From Pelomonas sp963422775 (GTDB lineage Bacteria; Pseudomonadota; Gammaproteobacteria; Burkholderiales; Burkholderiaceae_C): DNA of 64,000 nt. A model generated the notes under the pieces. It was not told the DNA's origin. It made no database searches and saw nothing but the letters and a program-made list of their open reading frames with translations. Each line of letters begins with the position of its first letter. Positions within the stretch are counted from its first letter, which is position 1. The stretch covers positions 98,393 to 162,392 of the forward strand of contig CAUJSJ030000032.1 in assembly GCA_963422775.4 (NCBI GenBank), read 5' to 3'. Of the stretch, positions 1 to 9,396 are shown in pieces. A program made the translations under genes and the position numbers.

Positions 1-485
1 TCCTGGCCTGGTGCGAGGGCCGCACGGGCTACCCGCTGGTGGACGCCGCCATGCGCCAGCTCAACCAGACGGGCTATATGCACAACCGCCTGCGCATGGT
101 GTCGGCCAGCTTCCTGACCAAGGATCTCGGCATCGATTGGCGGCGGGGCGAGGCTTACTTTGCGCAGCAACTGCTGGACTTCGATCTCGCTGCCAACAAC
201 GGCGGCTGGCAGTGGGCCAGCAGCAGCGGCTGCGATGCCCAGCCCTATTTCCGCATCTTCAACCCGACCAGCCAGAGCGAGAAGTTCGACGCCGAAGGCA
301 AGTTCATCCGGCGCTACTGCCCGGAGCTGGCCGGCCTGGACGGCAAGGCCATCCACGCACCCTGGGAGCGTGCGCCGCTGGCGATGCAGGGCGTGCACTA
401 CCCGCGCCCCGTCGTCGACCACGCCGTCGCGCGGGAGCGCACGCTGGCTCGGTATGCGGCCGTGAAGTCGCGCGCCCTGCCCTAG
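1..485 (+). CDS. phrB: Deoxyribodipyrimidine photolyase (cryptochrome/photolyase family), C-terminal part
   Basis: This is the 3' end of a photolyase gene that begins before the window; about 160 residues are visible, reading in frame from base 3. The C-terminal FAD-binding helical domain is recognisable: GRTGYPLVDAAMRQL, then YMHNRLRMVSASFLTKDL, then a block with DFDLAANNGGWQW and FRIFNP. These are the conserved flavin-pocket and DNA-binding segments of class I CPD photolyases, which use blue light and FADH- to split cyclobutane pyrimidine dimers. The tail (IHAPWERAP, then YPRPVVDH) is typical of bacterial PhrB. The stop codon overlaps by a few bases the stop of the chemoreceptor gene on the other strand. 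A related cryptochrome cannot be excluded without the N-terminal antenna domain. Confidence 0.93.
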   Translation, partial: LAWCEGRTGYPLVDAAMRQLNQTGYMHNRLRMVSASFLTKDLGIDWRRGEAYFAQQLLDFDLAANNGGWQWASSSGCDAQPYFRIFNPTSQSEKFDAEGKFIRRYCPELAGLDGKAIHAPWERAPLAMQGVHYPRPVVDHAVARERTLARYAAVKSRALP

Positions 486-1846
486 ACCTTGTAGACCCCG
501 CAGCCCACCAGCAGGTCGCCCGGCAGCGGCAGCACGTAGGAGACCTTGTCGTTGACGGCGCCGGTGACCGGGTTGACGGTCTGGTAGTCCACCCAGCCGC
601 CGCCGGCGTCCACGCGCACGAAGCCGTCGTGCAGCAGGCGCTCCCACTGCAGGCCCTGCACCTGGCGCAGGTGGCCGCCGTGCAAGCTCGGGTTCGGCCC
701 GAAGGCGGTGAAGGTGCCGCGGCGGTCGAAGATGAAGATGTACATGTCGCGGTCGAAGAACTCGCTCGCACGATCCACCAGGCGCGGCACCGCGGCCCGC
801 AGGCCGCCGCGCTTCACCAGGCCCACGGCCTTCTCCACCAGCCGGCGTGCCTCGTCGGCACTGCCCTGGCGCAGCCTGACGGTCTGGGCGGCCCTGGACA
901 ACTCCTCGGTGCGCTCGCCCAGCTCCCGCGCCGCGCGCGCCGAGTCGGCCACCATGGCGGCGTTCTGCTGCGTCAGCTCGTTGGCGCCCTGCACGGCCTC
1001 GGCCAGTGTGCTCAGCCCGGCCGCCTGCACCGCGCTGCCGTCGGCCATCTCGCCAACGCGACTGCTCAGTTCGCGCACGCCGCCGACGATGTCGGACAGC
1101 GTCTGGCCCAATGTCTCGATGCTGCGCGCGCCATGGTCCACCTGCTCGGCGGACTGGGCAATCAGTCGCTTGACCTGGGCGGCAGACGCGGCGCTGCGCT
1201 GGGCCAGCGCCCGCACCTCGCTGGCGACGACGGCAAAGCCTCGCCCCTGCTCGCCGGCACGCGCGGCTTCAACGGCGGCGTTCAGTGCCAGGATGTTGGT
1301 CTGGAAGGCAATGCTGTCGATGACGGCAATGATTTCGCCCATCTCGCGCGAGCTCATCTCGATCTGGCGCACCTGGCCCACGGCCGCCTGCATCAGTGCC
1401 GCGCCGGACTCGGCCGCCACGCACACCCGCGTCGATACCTGGTGGGCGGCCTGCGCATGCCGGGCGGTCTCCTGCACCTGGCCGCCCAGCTCCTGCACCT
1501 GGGCAGACGCGGCGGCCAGCTGGCTGGCCTGGGCGCGCGTGCGCTCGTCCAGCTGGCGGGTGCCCTGGGCCAGCTCCTGGCCGGCCATGGCCAGGATGCT
1601 GGCGCTGTTGCGGATCTGCGCGACGCGGTTCGACAGCGAGGCGCACATCGCGTTGAACTGCCGCCCGAGGCCGCCTGCGGCGCCATCCGCGACGCTGACG
1701 GACAGGTCGCCCTGCGCCGCGGCACTCAAGCCGCCCTCCAGGCCGCGGCCCTCGTCACGCCCAGCCGACCAGGGCCACCACCGACCGCGGGCGGCCACAG
1801 CTGCCACAGCGCCCGGCTTGCGCCGCTCTATCAATCTTGTCTCCAT
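482..1846 (-). CDS. Methyl-accepting chemotaxis protein with C-terminal Cache-like sensor, no membrane segment
   Basis: A 454-residue chemoreceptor. Residues of roughly 60-330 form the coiled-coil signalling domain. The hairpin tip lies near residues 175-205, with the conserved run IAFQTNILALNAAVEAA followed by GRGFAVVASEVR, which contacts CheA and CheW. The order of the rest is unusual: residues from about 335 to the end look like a single Cache (sCache_2-type) ligand domain, with the motifs YIFIFDRRG, WVDYQTVNPVTG and the ending VGCGVYKV. Cache domains normally sit N-terminal and outside the cell, but no transmembrane helix or signal peptide is visible here, so the receptor is probably cytoplasmic. 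The first 35 residues are Arg/Trp-rich and poorly conserved in look, so the true start could be further in, or the 5' end could be damaged. No CheA/CheW is adjacent; the nearest are PilI and ChpA. Confidence 0.85.
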   Translation of the reverse strand: METRLIERRKPGAVAAVAARGRWWPWSAGRDEGRGLEGGLSAAAQGDLSVSVADGAAGGLGRQFNAMCASLSNRVAQIRNSASILAMAGQELAQGTRQLDERTRAQASQLAAASAQVQELGGQVQETARHAQAAHQVSTRVCVAAESGAALMQAAVGQVRQIEMSSREMGEIIAVIDSIAFQTNILALNAAVEAARAGEQGRGFAVVASEVRALAQRSAASAAQVKRLIAQSAEQVDHGARSIETLGQTLSDIVGGVRELSSRVGEMADGSAVQAAGLSTLAEAVQGANELTQQNAAMVADSARAARELGERTEELSRAAQTVRLRQGSADEARRLVEKAVGLVKRGGLRAAVPRLVDRASEFFDRDMYIFIFDRRGTFTAFGPNPSLHGGHLRQVQGLQWERLLHDGFVRVDAGGGWVDYQTVNPVTGAVNDKVSYVLPLPGDLLVGCGVYKV

Positions 1847-1949
1847 GCATGCCTCTTGAAAGGTCTTGCGGCTCAGAAATGGGATCGCACGCGATCCGAA
1901 AATGATGATAGCGGCGAAAACTTCCTGTGGTCCGGCACAAATGCGCGGG

Positions 1950-2144
1950 TCACGGTTGCGCGGGTGGCGAACGAACCAGCAGCGTCAGCAGGCATTGCAG
2001 CCTGGTCTGCGTGCGCAGCGCCTGGCTGCGTTTGGCGCCGCGCGCCAGCAGCGCTCCCAGGCTCGACGATGCGCCCACGGCCGTTCCGACGAAAGCAAGC
2101 AATGCCGCTATCAAAAGGCTCCAAGGAAGCCAGGAATGGCGCAT
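1950..2144 (-). CDS. Possible small membrane protein, 64 residues
   Basis: I do not recognise this gene. The frame starts MRHSWLPWSLLIAALLAFVG, an N-terminal hydrophobic helix of about 20 residues after a short positive/aromatic head. A cationic stretch (LLARGAKRSQALR) and a second short hydrophobic run follow. Codon use favours G or C in third position in the manner of neighbouring real genes. A weak purine-rich stretch (GGGACGAA) precedes the ATG. It lies between a terminator and the chemoreceptor gene on the same strand, so it could be a small inner-membrane protein, a remnant of a membrane sensor, or chance. No function is assigned. Confidence 0.35.
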   Translation of the reverse strand: MRHSWLPWSLLIAALLAFVGTAVGASSSLGALLARGAKRSQALRTQTRLQCLLTLLVRSPPAQP

Positions 2145-2255
2145 TTCGTCCCGCGGCGATCACGACAAAAGCCCACGCCTGCCCAAACCTGGGCCGCTCG
2201 CCGGCATCGTTGGCACACCGGTCGCGCGATCGTTTTTAGGCTATGACCAGGGAGC

Positions 2256-2282
2256 AAAAAGCACGCCGCCGTCCCGCGGCGA
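2256..2282 (-). terminator. Rho-independent terminator after the diguanylate cyclase gene
   Basis: On the minus strand a GC-rich stem (CGCCGC pairing with GCGGCG around a short GGGA loop) is followed after a few bases by a TTTTT run. It lies about 30 bases past the stop of the GGDEF gene and would end the rubA-pil-chp-dgc transcript. Confidence 0.6.
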
Positions 2283-2308
2283 GCAAACAACGCGCGAGTG
2301 CGCCAGCT

Positions 2309-3346
2309 TCAGAACAGCTCGACGTCGCTGAGCTGCGTGGCTTCCAGGATCACGCCGCTGGCCACCAGGGCCGCGTAGTTGTGGACCTGGTTGCGGCCAT
2401 GCCCCTTGGCGTGATAGACGGCCTTGTCGGCGCGCTCGAAGGCATCCGCCGGGCCGTCGCCGGGCCGCACTTCGGTGAAGCCGATGCTGACGGTGATGCG
2501 GCCCACCTGCGGGAAGGCGTAGCGCTCGGTGTTCAGACGCAGGCGCTCGAAGGCCTCGCCTGCGTGGATCTCTTCGTCGCAGCGCATCAACACGACGAAC
2601 TCTTCGCCGCCGAAGCGGTAGAGCATGTCGTGAAAGCGGAAGGAGCCGCGCATCAGCCGCGACAGCAGCAACAGCACTTCGTCGCCAATCAGGTGGCCGA
2701 AGCGGTCGTTGACGGACTTGAAGTGGTCGATGTCGATGACCCCGAGCACATAGTGCTGGGTGGCCGTCTCGTGGCGGCGGTCCTCGGCTTCGTGGCTCGC
2801 ATCAGGCGGCCGCGGGAGGTCGGAGAGCACCTTCAGGAAGCTCTCGTCGAAGGTCTTGCGATTGAGCAGCCCGGTCAGCGTGTCGCGCTCGGAATAGTCA
2901 AGCAGGCCCTGGAAGTTGTGATAGATCCGCAGCACGCTGCTGACCATGCGCTGCGCACCGGTGCCCAGGCGACGCGTGGACAGGATCTCGATGACGCCGA
3001 TGACATCGCGGTCCGTCGCGATGGGAAAGAGGTAGAGCCACTGCCCACCCTGCGCCACCTGCGTCACGCTGCGGGTGCGCATGGCCTCCAGCCGCAGCGG
3101 GTGTTCGCTGGCCTTCGGCAGCGTCCCGGGCTTGGCCCAGAGCGGGTCGGCCGACGCGACGGCATCTCCCGCGCGCAGATGCGCCCGGGTCAGCCAGCGC
3201 TCGTCACCCGGCTCGCCCACGCTGCGGTAGATGGCCACCGACTCCGGCTCCAGCAGGTCGCGCAGCGCCATGACGAGCGTGACGTCCATGACGTCCCGGT
3301 CACGGAAACCGGTCAGCTCGGCAAGATGGTCGACAACCTGGGACAT
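2309..3346 (-). CDS. Diguanylate cyclase with N-terminal GAF-like sensor (GGDEF)
   Basis: A 345-residue protein predicted to make cyclic di-GMP from two GTP. Residues of about 1-165 resemble a GAF-type sensory domain (blocks such as WLYLFPIATDRDVIGVIEIL). A GGDEF domain fills the C-terminal half: DTLTGLLNRKTFDE, the Mg-binding DIDHFKSVND, and the active-site GGEEF near residue 244. An RxxD inhibitory site (RFHD) lies exactly five residues upstream of GGEEF, so product inhibition is likely. There is no membrane segment. The start lies 9 bases after the chpA stop and on the same strand, so it is probably the last gene of the pil-chp operon, linking the pilus chemosensory system to cyclic di-GMP. 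The neighbour-based role is inference; the catalytic assignment is strong. Confidence 0.92.
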   Translation of the reverse strand: MSQVVDHLAELTGFRDRDVMDVTLVMALRDLLEPESVAIYRSVGEPGDERWLTRAHLRAGDAVASADPLWAKPGTLPKASEHPLRLEAMRTRSVTQVAQGGQWLYLFPIATDRDVIGVIEILSTRRLGTGAQRMVSSVLRIYHNFQGLLDYSERDTLTGLLNRKTFDESFLKVLSDLPRPPDASHEAEDRRHETATQHYVLGVIDIDHFKSVNDRFGHLIGDEVLLLLSRLMRGSFRFHDMLYRFGGEEFVVLMRCDEEIHAGEAFERLRLNTERYAFPQVGRITVSIGFTEVRPGDGPADAFERADKAVYHAKGHGRNQVHNYAALVASGVILEATQLSDVELF

Positions 3347-3355
3347 GGTGCGTGA

Positions 3356-6300
3356 TCAGGCCGCCAGGGCCTGCTGGGTGTACTGCTGGATCAGGCCAAG
3401 CAAGTATTCCTCGTCATACGGCTTGCCGAGGTAGTGGTCCACGCCCAGTTGGGCGGCGTAGTCGCGGTGCTTTTGCGCGATGCGCGACGTGATCATGATG
3501 ACCGGCAGCTTGGACAGACGCGAATCGGCGCGCATGTTGCGCACCAGGTCGAAGCCGTCCATGCGGGGCATCTCGATGTCGGACAGTACCACCGAGGGCA
3601 ACTCGTCGCCCGACAGCTTTTCCATCGCATCCAGGCCGTCCTTGGCCAGCATGACGCGCAGGCCCACGCGCTCGAGGAAGCGCTGGGTCACGCGGCGCAC
3701 GGTCAGCGAATCGTCGACCACAAGCACCAGCGGCGCCTGCGTGACCATTTCGACCACGGACACGACCTGTTGCTGCGGCACCTCGCCCTGAGAGATGGCA
3801 TGGGCCGCGGCGAGGCGAGCCTGGGCGTCCACGCCGTACCAGTCGGCGAGTGCCACGACGTTGTAGATCAGCGCCACCTCGCCCGAGGCCAGCAGGCTGA
3901 TGCCCGCCAGGCCCGGCACGCGGTTGAGCTGGGCGCCCAGGTTCTTGACGACGACTTCCTGGTTGCCGATCACCTCGTCGACGTGCAGGGCCAGCGCCCC
4001 TTGGGCGCTGCGCACCAGCACGACGTGGGTGTGTCGGCCATGGGTGTGGCCACGGCCGGCATGGCCGAGCAGGCCGCCCAGCCAGTAGAAAGGCATTTCA
4101 ACGCCGGCCAGCTGCAGCTTGCCGGTGGCATAGGCCGCTTCGACCGCATCGACGGGCACGCGCTGCACTGACTGCATCAGCGCCGCAGGCACGGCGATGA
4201 CCTGGTCGGCGCTCCTCAGCAGCACGACCTGCGTCAGCGCGGTGGTCAGCGGCAGGCGCAGCAGGAAGCTGGTGCCCTGACCGGCGGTTGACGTGGTCTC
4301 GATGGTGCCGCCCAGCGTGCCGACCTCGGCGCGCACGACGTCCATGCCGATGCCACGGCCGCTGAGTTCGGTGACCTGGCTGGCCGTCGAGAAGCCCGGC
4401 GCGAAGATCAGGCGCTTGAGCTGGGCGTCGTCTGGCTCGGCGTCGGCTGCAATCAGGCCGAGTTGCAGGCCGCGCTCGCGGATGCGCTCGAGGTTGAGGC
4501 CGGCGCCGTTGTCGGCGAAATTCAGCAGCACTTCATTGCCATGCTGGCTGACCTCGATGCGCAGCGTGCCCACCGGATCCTTGCCGGCGGCCGTACGCGC
4601 CTCGGGCGTCTCGATGCCGTGGGCGACGCTGTTGCGCAGCAGGTGCTCGAAGGCGCCGGCGGTTCGTTCCAGCACCGAGCGGTCCAGCTCGGTCTGGCCA
4701 CCGGTGATCTCCAGCTTCACCTGCTTGCCCGCATCACGGGCGGCCTGCCGCACGACGCGGTGCATGCGCTCGCCGATGCTGTCGAAATCGACGAGGCGGG
4801 TGCGCAGCAGGTCGTCCTGCAGTTCGCGGGTCAGCCGCGACTGCGCGGCCAGCTCGTCCTCACCGGTCTGGACGTTGCGGCCGAGCGTGCGTTGCAGCGT
4901 GGCCACGTCGCCGACCGACTCGGTCAGCATGCGCGTCAGTTCTTGGAAGCGGGTGTAGCGGTCGAACTCCAGCGGGTCGAACTCGCGGCCGCCCTGCTGT
5001 GCGGCCTCCTGCTGAGCGTGCATCTGCGCTTCGGCCTGCAGGTCCAATTCGCGCAACTGGGTGCGCAGGCGCTCCAGGTTGTCGTCCAGGTCGAGCAGCG
5101 CGCCCTTCATCTGGACCAGCTCGGACTCCATGCGCGCACGCCGGATGCTGACCTCGCCGGCCTGCGTGGCCATGCGTTCCAGCAGGCTGCCGCGCACGCG
5201 CACCAGGGCCTGGCCGATGGCGAGGTTGTCGCTGCCGGCGGCGACTTCCGCCGTGTCGGTGAAGCGGCTCCAGTCGATCTCGCGGGCGGGTTCGACGGGC
5301 CTGTCCACGGCCATGGCCGGCGCCGCAGGCTGGGTGGCGACCTCGACGGCAGGCTGCGGCGCGGGCGCCTCGGCGGGCGGCTCGACCGCGGGAGCGGCTT
5401 CCGGCGCGGGCGGCGGCGGTGCCACCACGGTCGGCGCGGCAGGCGCCGGTGCTATCAGGCTGCGGCCGAGTTCCTCGAAAGCATGCTCCAGCGCATCGCC
5501 CTGGTGCTGCAGCGTCTGGACCTGGCCGTGGTCGGCGCTGCCGGCACGCAGCAGCACCTCGATGGCGGACTCCAGGTGGTGGGCCTGCTCGCCCAGGCGC
5601 ATCGCGCCGGCGAGGCGGGCGCCGCCCTTGAAGGTGTGCAGCGCACGCATGCAGGCGTCGGAGCGGCCCAGCTCGGCCGGGTGGGCCAGCCAGTCGCGCA
5701 GCGCGCCGTGCAGTTGCTGCAGCAGGTCGCGGCCTTCCTCTTCGAAGATCGGGTAGAGGTCGGGCTCGATGTTGTCCGGCAGACCCGGCTCGGGTTCTGG
5801 CTCCAACTCGGCAGCGGTCTCGGCGACCGGCTCGGGTTCAGGTGCGGGCTCAGGCTCGGGCTCGGCAGCAGCCACCGGCTCGGGAACGGGCTCGACCACC
5901 TTGGTCACTTCGGTCACTTCGGTCACCGTCGCGTCGACGAAGCCCGCGGGCAAGTCGCCGGCCACGGTGGCCGGCAGGTCCAGCTCGGCAGCGACGGTGT
6001 CGTGCACGGCCGGCGCTGGCGCGTCGTCAAACGCTGCAGCAGCGGTGAAGGATTCCTGCTGCGGCTCGTAGGCATGCAGGCGCTCGACGACGTCGGCGTC
6101 GTTGGGCTTGAGGAAGCCGGCGGCGAACTGGTGCAGCAGGCGGCGGATGTCGTCGGCGGCGCGCACGAAGAGCTCGGCGTCGGCATCCTCGAAGCGCACG
6201 GCGCGATGGGCCCGGCCCAGCGCATGTTCCAGCGCGCGGGCCACTGCCGACAGATCCTCATAGCCAACCGTCGCCGCATTGCCCGCCAGCGCGTGGGCCT

Positions 6301-9300
6301 GCACCTCGCAGCTCTGCGGCACGGGCTGGCTCAGCTCGGAGGCCCATTCGGCCAGGCCGATGGACAGCTTGCGCGACAGCTCGTCGGCCTCGTTCAGGAA
6401 GATGTTGAACAGCGCAATGCTGATGCGCAGCGGGCCGATGACCTTGAAGCCCTCGTCCGGGTCGACGGACTCGAGATCGGGTTCTGGCTCGGCGGCTTCG
6501 GCCTCGTTGTCGACAACCAGCCTGGGCAGGGCCAGCGTGACCTCCTCGGGCTGGGCTGGCGGCTCGGCCGCGGGTTCGTCCGGCAGTGCGATTTCGACGA
6601 ACTCCGGTTCGTCCAGGTCCAGCACGACGCCGAAATTGGCCAACGTCGGCTCCTCTTGCGGCGGCTCGGGCAGCGGCAGGGGCTCGGTGGGCGCGTGGGC
6701 GGTGTCGAAGTCGGTGGGGAACTCGCCCGCCAGCTCGGTGGGGTCGATGTCCAGCGTGACGTCGGGCACCGGCAAGGCCGCTTCGGCGGTCGGCGCGTCC
6801 AGTTCGAGCACGAAGTCGGGCACCAGCGGCGGGCTCTCCTCCATCTCGACGGGCAATGCGGCAACCACCGGCTCCGGTGCCGGCTGGGCCAGGGCTTCGG
6901 GTCCGCGTTCGATGGCTTCGGGCAGGGCCGCGGCATCCAGCGTCAGGTCGACATCTGCGGCAGCCACTGCTTGCGCGGACGGAGCCAGCGCCAGGGCATG
7001 GCCATGCAGGCGCAGGGAGTCGGCGCTTTCGCGCACCGGGTCCGGCAGGCTGTCGCCGCCCTCAATGCCGGCAATCTGGTTGCGCCAGTGGGCGAAATAG
7101 TCCAGCGCTTCGGCGGTGAAGCCGAGCAGGGCCGCGTCGGCCTGCGGCTTGGGCTCGGCCAGGCGCGCGTTGTAGAGCTGCTCGCAGGCCCAGGCGCCTT
7201 CGCCGAAGGGATCCAGCCCGACCATGCGGGCGCTGCCCTTGAGCGTGTGGAAGGCGCGGCGCACGATGGTGAGCTGGCCGTGGTCGGCCGGCTGCGCGCG
7301 CAGTTCGGCCAGGGCGGCGCGCGCGTTGCCGATCACCTCGTCGGCTTCTTCCAGGAAGATCTCGCGCATCTCCGGGTCGTCGGCAACGCTGGGCGCGGAG
7401 GCCGGCGCGGGCGGCGCCGGTGCGACGGCGGGGGCCGGCGCGAGCGCCGGCTGCGACAGGTCGAGATCGGGGAGGCTGAGGTCGGGCAGGTCCAGGCTGC
7501 CGAAATCGACATGCAGGGGCTGCGTGGCCTCGTGGGAGAGTTCGACCGTGGGCGACTCATCACCCAGATCGACATGGAAGCCGCTGGCCTCGAAGTCGGG
7601 CAGCTCGACGGCACCTTCGCGGCGGCCCATGACGGCGTCCAAACGGCCGCTCGCGTCGTCGAACTCGAACATGCGTTTGGCCAGCTGGGGCTGCACGCTG
7701 AGCATGTCGATGAGGAAACCGAGGGCGCCGAGGTTGTTGGCCAGGCGCTCGAAGACATCGCGCGCGCCGGGGCGGTTGAAGTCGATCTCGGTATTGGCCA
7801 GGCCATCGACCTCGTCGCGCATGCGCACGGTGGCCTGGGCGGCCTGGTCCAGGCCCAGCACGCTGAGCACACCGCGCATGGCCTGCAACTGGCCGGGCAC
7901 GGGGATCAGCAGCTCGCGGCGGGACGGGTCGCGGAAATACTCGTCGCACTGGCGCTCGACTTCGGACAGGCTGGCGCGCAGCTCGTGCACGACGCTGCCC
8001 AGCGTCTGGCGGTCGGACACCCGGCGGTACAGGTCCTCCATCCAGGCTTCCAGCGGCTCGGCCGGCTGGCCGTGGGCGACGGCCTCGACGCGGCGCGCCA
8101 GGCGGCGCACGCGATCGGCTTGTTCAGGCTGGTCGAAGGCGGCGTCTTCCAGCGCGGCTTCGACGTAGAGCAGGCTGGTGGCGACTTCCATCGCCAGCGC
8201 CGGCGGCGGCGTGCTGCGCGAGCGCAGCGTCGCAACGACGGCACGCTGCAGCGTCTGGGCCAGCACTTCCCCGCTGGGGAAGAGGCGGGTCAGCGATTCG
8301 GCCAGGGCGGCGAACTGCTCGTCCAGGCTGGCCAGGCGGTGCTGGTCGCCCTCGGCGGCGCTGGACCAGCTTTCCTTGGCCGCGAGCACGCGGCGCTTGG
8401 CCTGCGCGACCCAGGCGGGGTCGATGCGGCCGAGGCTGGCGTCTTCGTAGTTGCCGGCCTGCTCGTCGGTCAGGCGGTAGGCCTCGTGCACGGCCGTCAG
8501 GCGCGGGCCGCCGCCCTTGGTGATACGGCACTGGGCGCAGAAGAACAGCAGGTCCTGGGCGAGGCGCTCGGAGGCGTCGCCACGGCCGATGGCCTTGAGC
8601 TCGTGCAGCAGCTTGGAGGACAGGCGCTTGGTGTAGGCATCGCTGCCCAGCAGCTTGAGCGCCTGGCCTTCGAAGACGGCAGCGGCCAACTGCCACACCG
8701 TGCGCTCCTGGCCGGCCGGGAGTGCAGCGGCCAGGCCGGCACACAGGCCCGACAGATTGGCAGCGTGCGCCGAGCTGGGCTCGCGCATCTGGCGCAGCAG
8801 CGCCGCCTCGAAGGGTGCGCGCACGGCCTCGGGCGAGCGCGGCAGCACGCCGGCTTCCAGGGGAATGCTGCGCCAGGCCCAGTCGACCTGCCAGAGGTCG
8901 GCCGGGTGGATGCGCTCCGCCCCATTGAGCTGCTGCAGGCCGCGGTAGCTCGGATAAAGGGACAGCGACGAGGTCTTGTTGCCGGCCAGCAGGCGGGCGA
9001 CATAGGCCAGCAGCGCGAAATCCGCGCGCTCGATGGTGTCAACCGCGCTGGCATCGACCTCCAGCGGCCGCTCGGCCAGGCGCGCCACGGCGGCCTCGGC
9101 CGCCCGCAGCACGCTGGCGCCCGCCGGCAGGCCGACCAGGGACAGCACGCCGCTGACCTGGTGCAGCTGGGCGGCCGCCTGCTGCAACGGCAGGCTGGGC
9201 TGGGCGTCGGCGCCGAAGGCGGCGAGCCGGTTGTCGCCGCCCTCACGCACGAGGCGGCGCAGGGTCTTGTGCACCGACTCCAGGGAGCGGCGCAGCTCCT

Positions 9301-9364
9301 CCTGCACCCACGCCAGTGGGCTGAGGTCGGCCGGGAGTTCGGAGTCTCGCAGGGAGCTGTCCAT
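3356..9364 (-). CDS. chpA: Type IV pilus chemosensory hybrid histidine kinase ChpA/PilL
   Basis: A giant CheA-type hybrid kinase (2,002 residues from the ATG at 9364). Order of parts: an N-terminal helical region with a weak Hpt-like block near residue 70; an Hpt with HTLKGSARMVG near 708; a long acidic Pro/Ala/Glu linker; a degenerate Hpt near 1025 (HALAGNAATVG, lacking the usual Lys); a third Hpt with HTFKGGARLAG near 1243; a CheA dimerisation and HATPase region (LLRNSVAHG near 1578, GRGIGMDVV near 1670); a CheW-like domain; and a C-terminal receiver with VVDDS near 1882 and phospho-acceptor Asp in VLSDIEMP near 1927. It would receive signals from PilJ via PilI and pass phosphate to PilG and PilH, controlling type IV pilus extension and retraction. 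A TTG at 9400 overlaps the pilJ stop (TTGA) and is an alternative start adding 12 residues. Confidence 0.93.
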   Translation of the reverse strand: MDSSLRDSELPADLSPLAWVQEELRRSLESVHKTLRRLVREGGDNRLAAFGADAQPSLPLQQAAAQLHQVSGVLSLVGLPAGASVLRAAEAAVARLAERPLEVDASAVDTIERADFALLAYVARLLAGNKTSSLSLYPSYRGLQQLNGAERIHPADLWQVDWAWRSIPLEAGVLPRSPEAVRAPFEAALLRQMREPSSAHAANLSGLCAGLAAALPAGQERTVWQLAAAVFEGQALKLLGSDAYTKRLSSKLLHELKAIGRGDASERLAQDLLFFCAQCRITKGGGPRLTAVHEAYRLTDEQAGNYEDASLGRIDPAWVAQAKRRVLAAKESWSSAAEGDQHRLASLDEQFAALAESLTRLFPSGEVLAQTLQRAVVATLRSRSTPPPALAMEVATSLLYVEAALEDAAFDQPEQADRVRRLARRVEAVAHGQPAEPLEAWMEDLYRRVSDRQTLGSVVHELRASLSEVERQCDEYFRDPSRRELLIPVPGQLQAMRGVLSVLGLDQAAQATVRMRDEVDGLANTEIDFNRPGARDVFERLANNLGALGFLIDMLSVQPQLAKRMFEFDDASGRLDAVMGRREGAVELPDFEASGFHVDLGDESPTVELSHEATQPLHVDFGSLDLPDLSLPDLDLSQPALAPAPAVAPAPPAPASAPSVADDPEMREIFLEEADEVIGNARAALAELRAQPADHGQLTIVRRAFHTLKGSARMVGLDPFGEGAWACEQLYNARLAEPKPQADAALLGFTAEALDYFAHWRNQIAGIEGGDSLPDPVRESADSLRLHGHALALAPSAQAVAAADVDLTLDAAALPEAIERGPEALAQPAPEPVVAALPVEMEESPPLVPDFVLELDAPTAEAALPVPDVTLDIDPTELAGEFPTDFDTAHAPTEPLPLPEPPQEEPTLANFGVVLDLDEPEFVEIALPDEPAAEPPAQPEEVTLALPRLVVDNEAEAAEPEPDLESVDPDEGFKVIGPLRISIALFNIFLNEADELSRKLSIGLAEWASELSQPVPQSCEVQAHALAGNAATVGYEDLSAVARALEHALGRAHRAVRFEDADAELFVRAADDIRRLLHQFAAGFLKPNDADVVERLHAYEPQQESFTAAAAFDDAPAPAVHDTVAAELDLPATVAGDLPAGFVDATVTEVTEVTKVVEPVPEPVAAAEPEPEPAPEPEPVAETAAELEPEPEPGLPDNIEPDLYPIFEEEGRDLLQQLHGALRDWLAHPAELGRSDACMRALHTFKGGARLAGAMRLGEQAHHLESAIEVLLRAGSADHGQVQTLQHQGDALEHAFEELGRSLIAPAPAAPTVVAPPPPAPEAAPAVEPPAEAPAPQPAVEVATQPAAPAMAVDRPVEPAREIDWSRFTDTAEVAAGSDNLAIGQALVRVRGSLLERMATQAGEVSIRRARMESELVQMKGALLDLDDNLERLRTQLRELDLQAEAQMHAQQEAAQQGGREFDPLEFDRYTRFQELTRMLTESVGDVATLQRTLGRNVQTGEDELAAQSRLTRELQDDLLRTRLVDFDSIGERMHRVVRQAARDAGKQVKLEITGGQTELDRSVLERTAGAFEHLLRNSVAHGIETPEARTAAGKDPVGTLRIEVSQHGNEVLLNFADNGAGLNLERIRERGLQLGLIAADAEPDDAQLKRLIFAPGFSTASQVTELSGRGIGMDVVRAEVGTLGGTIETTSTAGQGTSFLLRLPLTTALTQVVLLRSADQVIAVPAALMQSVQRVPVDAVEAAYATGKLQLAGVEMPFYWLGGLLGHAGRGHTHGRHTHVVLVRSAQGALALHVDEVIGNQEVVVKNLGAQLNRVPGLAGISLLASGEVALIYNVVALADWYGVDAQARLAAAHAISQGEVPQQQVVSVVEMVTQAPLVLVVDDSLTVRRVTQRFLERVGLRVMLAKDGLDAMEKLSGDELPSVVLSDIEMPRMDGFDLVRNMRADSRLSKLPVIMITSRIAQKHRDYAAQLGVDHYLGKPYDEEYLLGLIQQYTQQALAA

Positions 9365-9396
9365 GCCTGGGCTTTCTTGCTCGGTGCGGATGGTGT

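Larger units (their letters stand above)
1847..2308. other. Intergenic stretch between the chemoreceptor and diguanylate cyclase genes
   Basis: About 460 bases separate two minus-strand genes. It contains a likely terminator for the upstream cyclase gene (2256-2282), a possible 64-codon membrane protein (1950-2144), and presumably the chemoreceptor promoter. No RNA gene was recognised. Confidence 0.5.
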
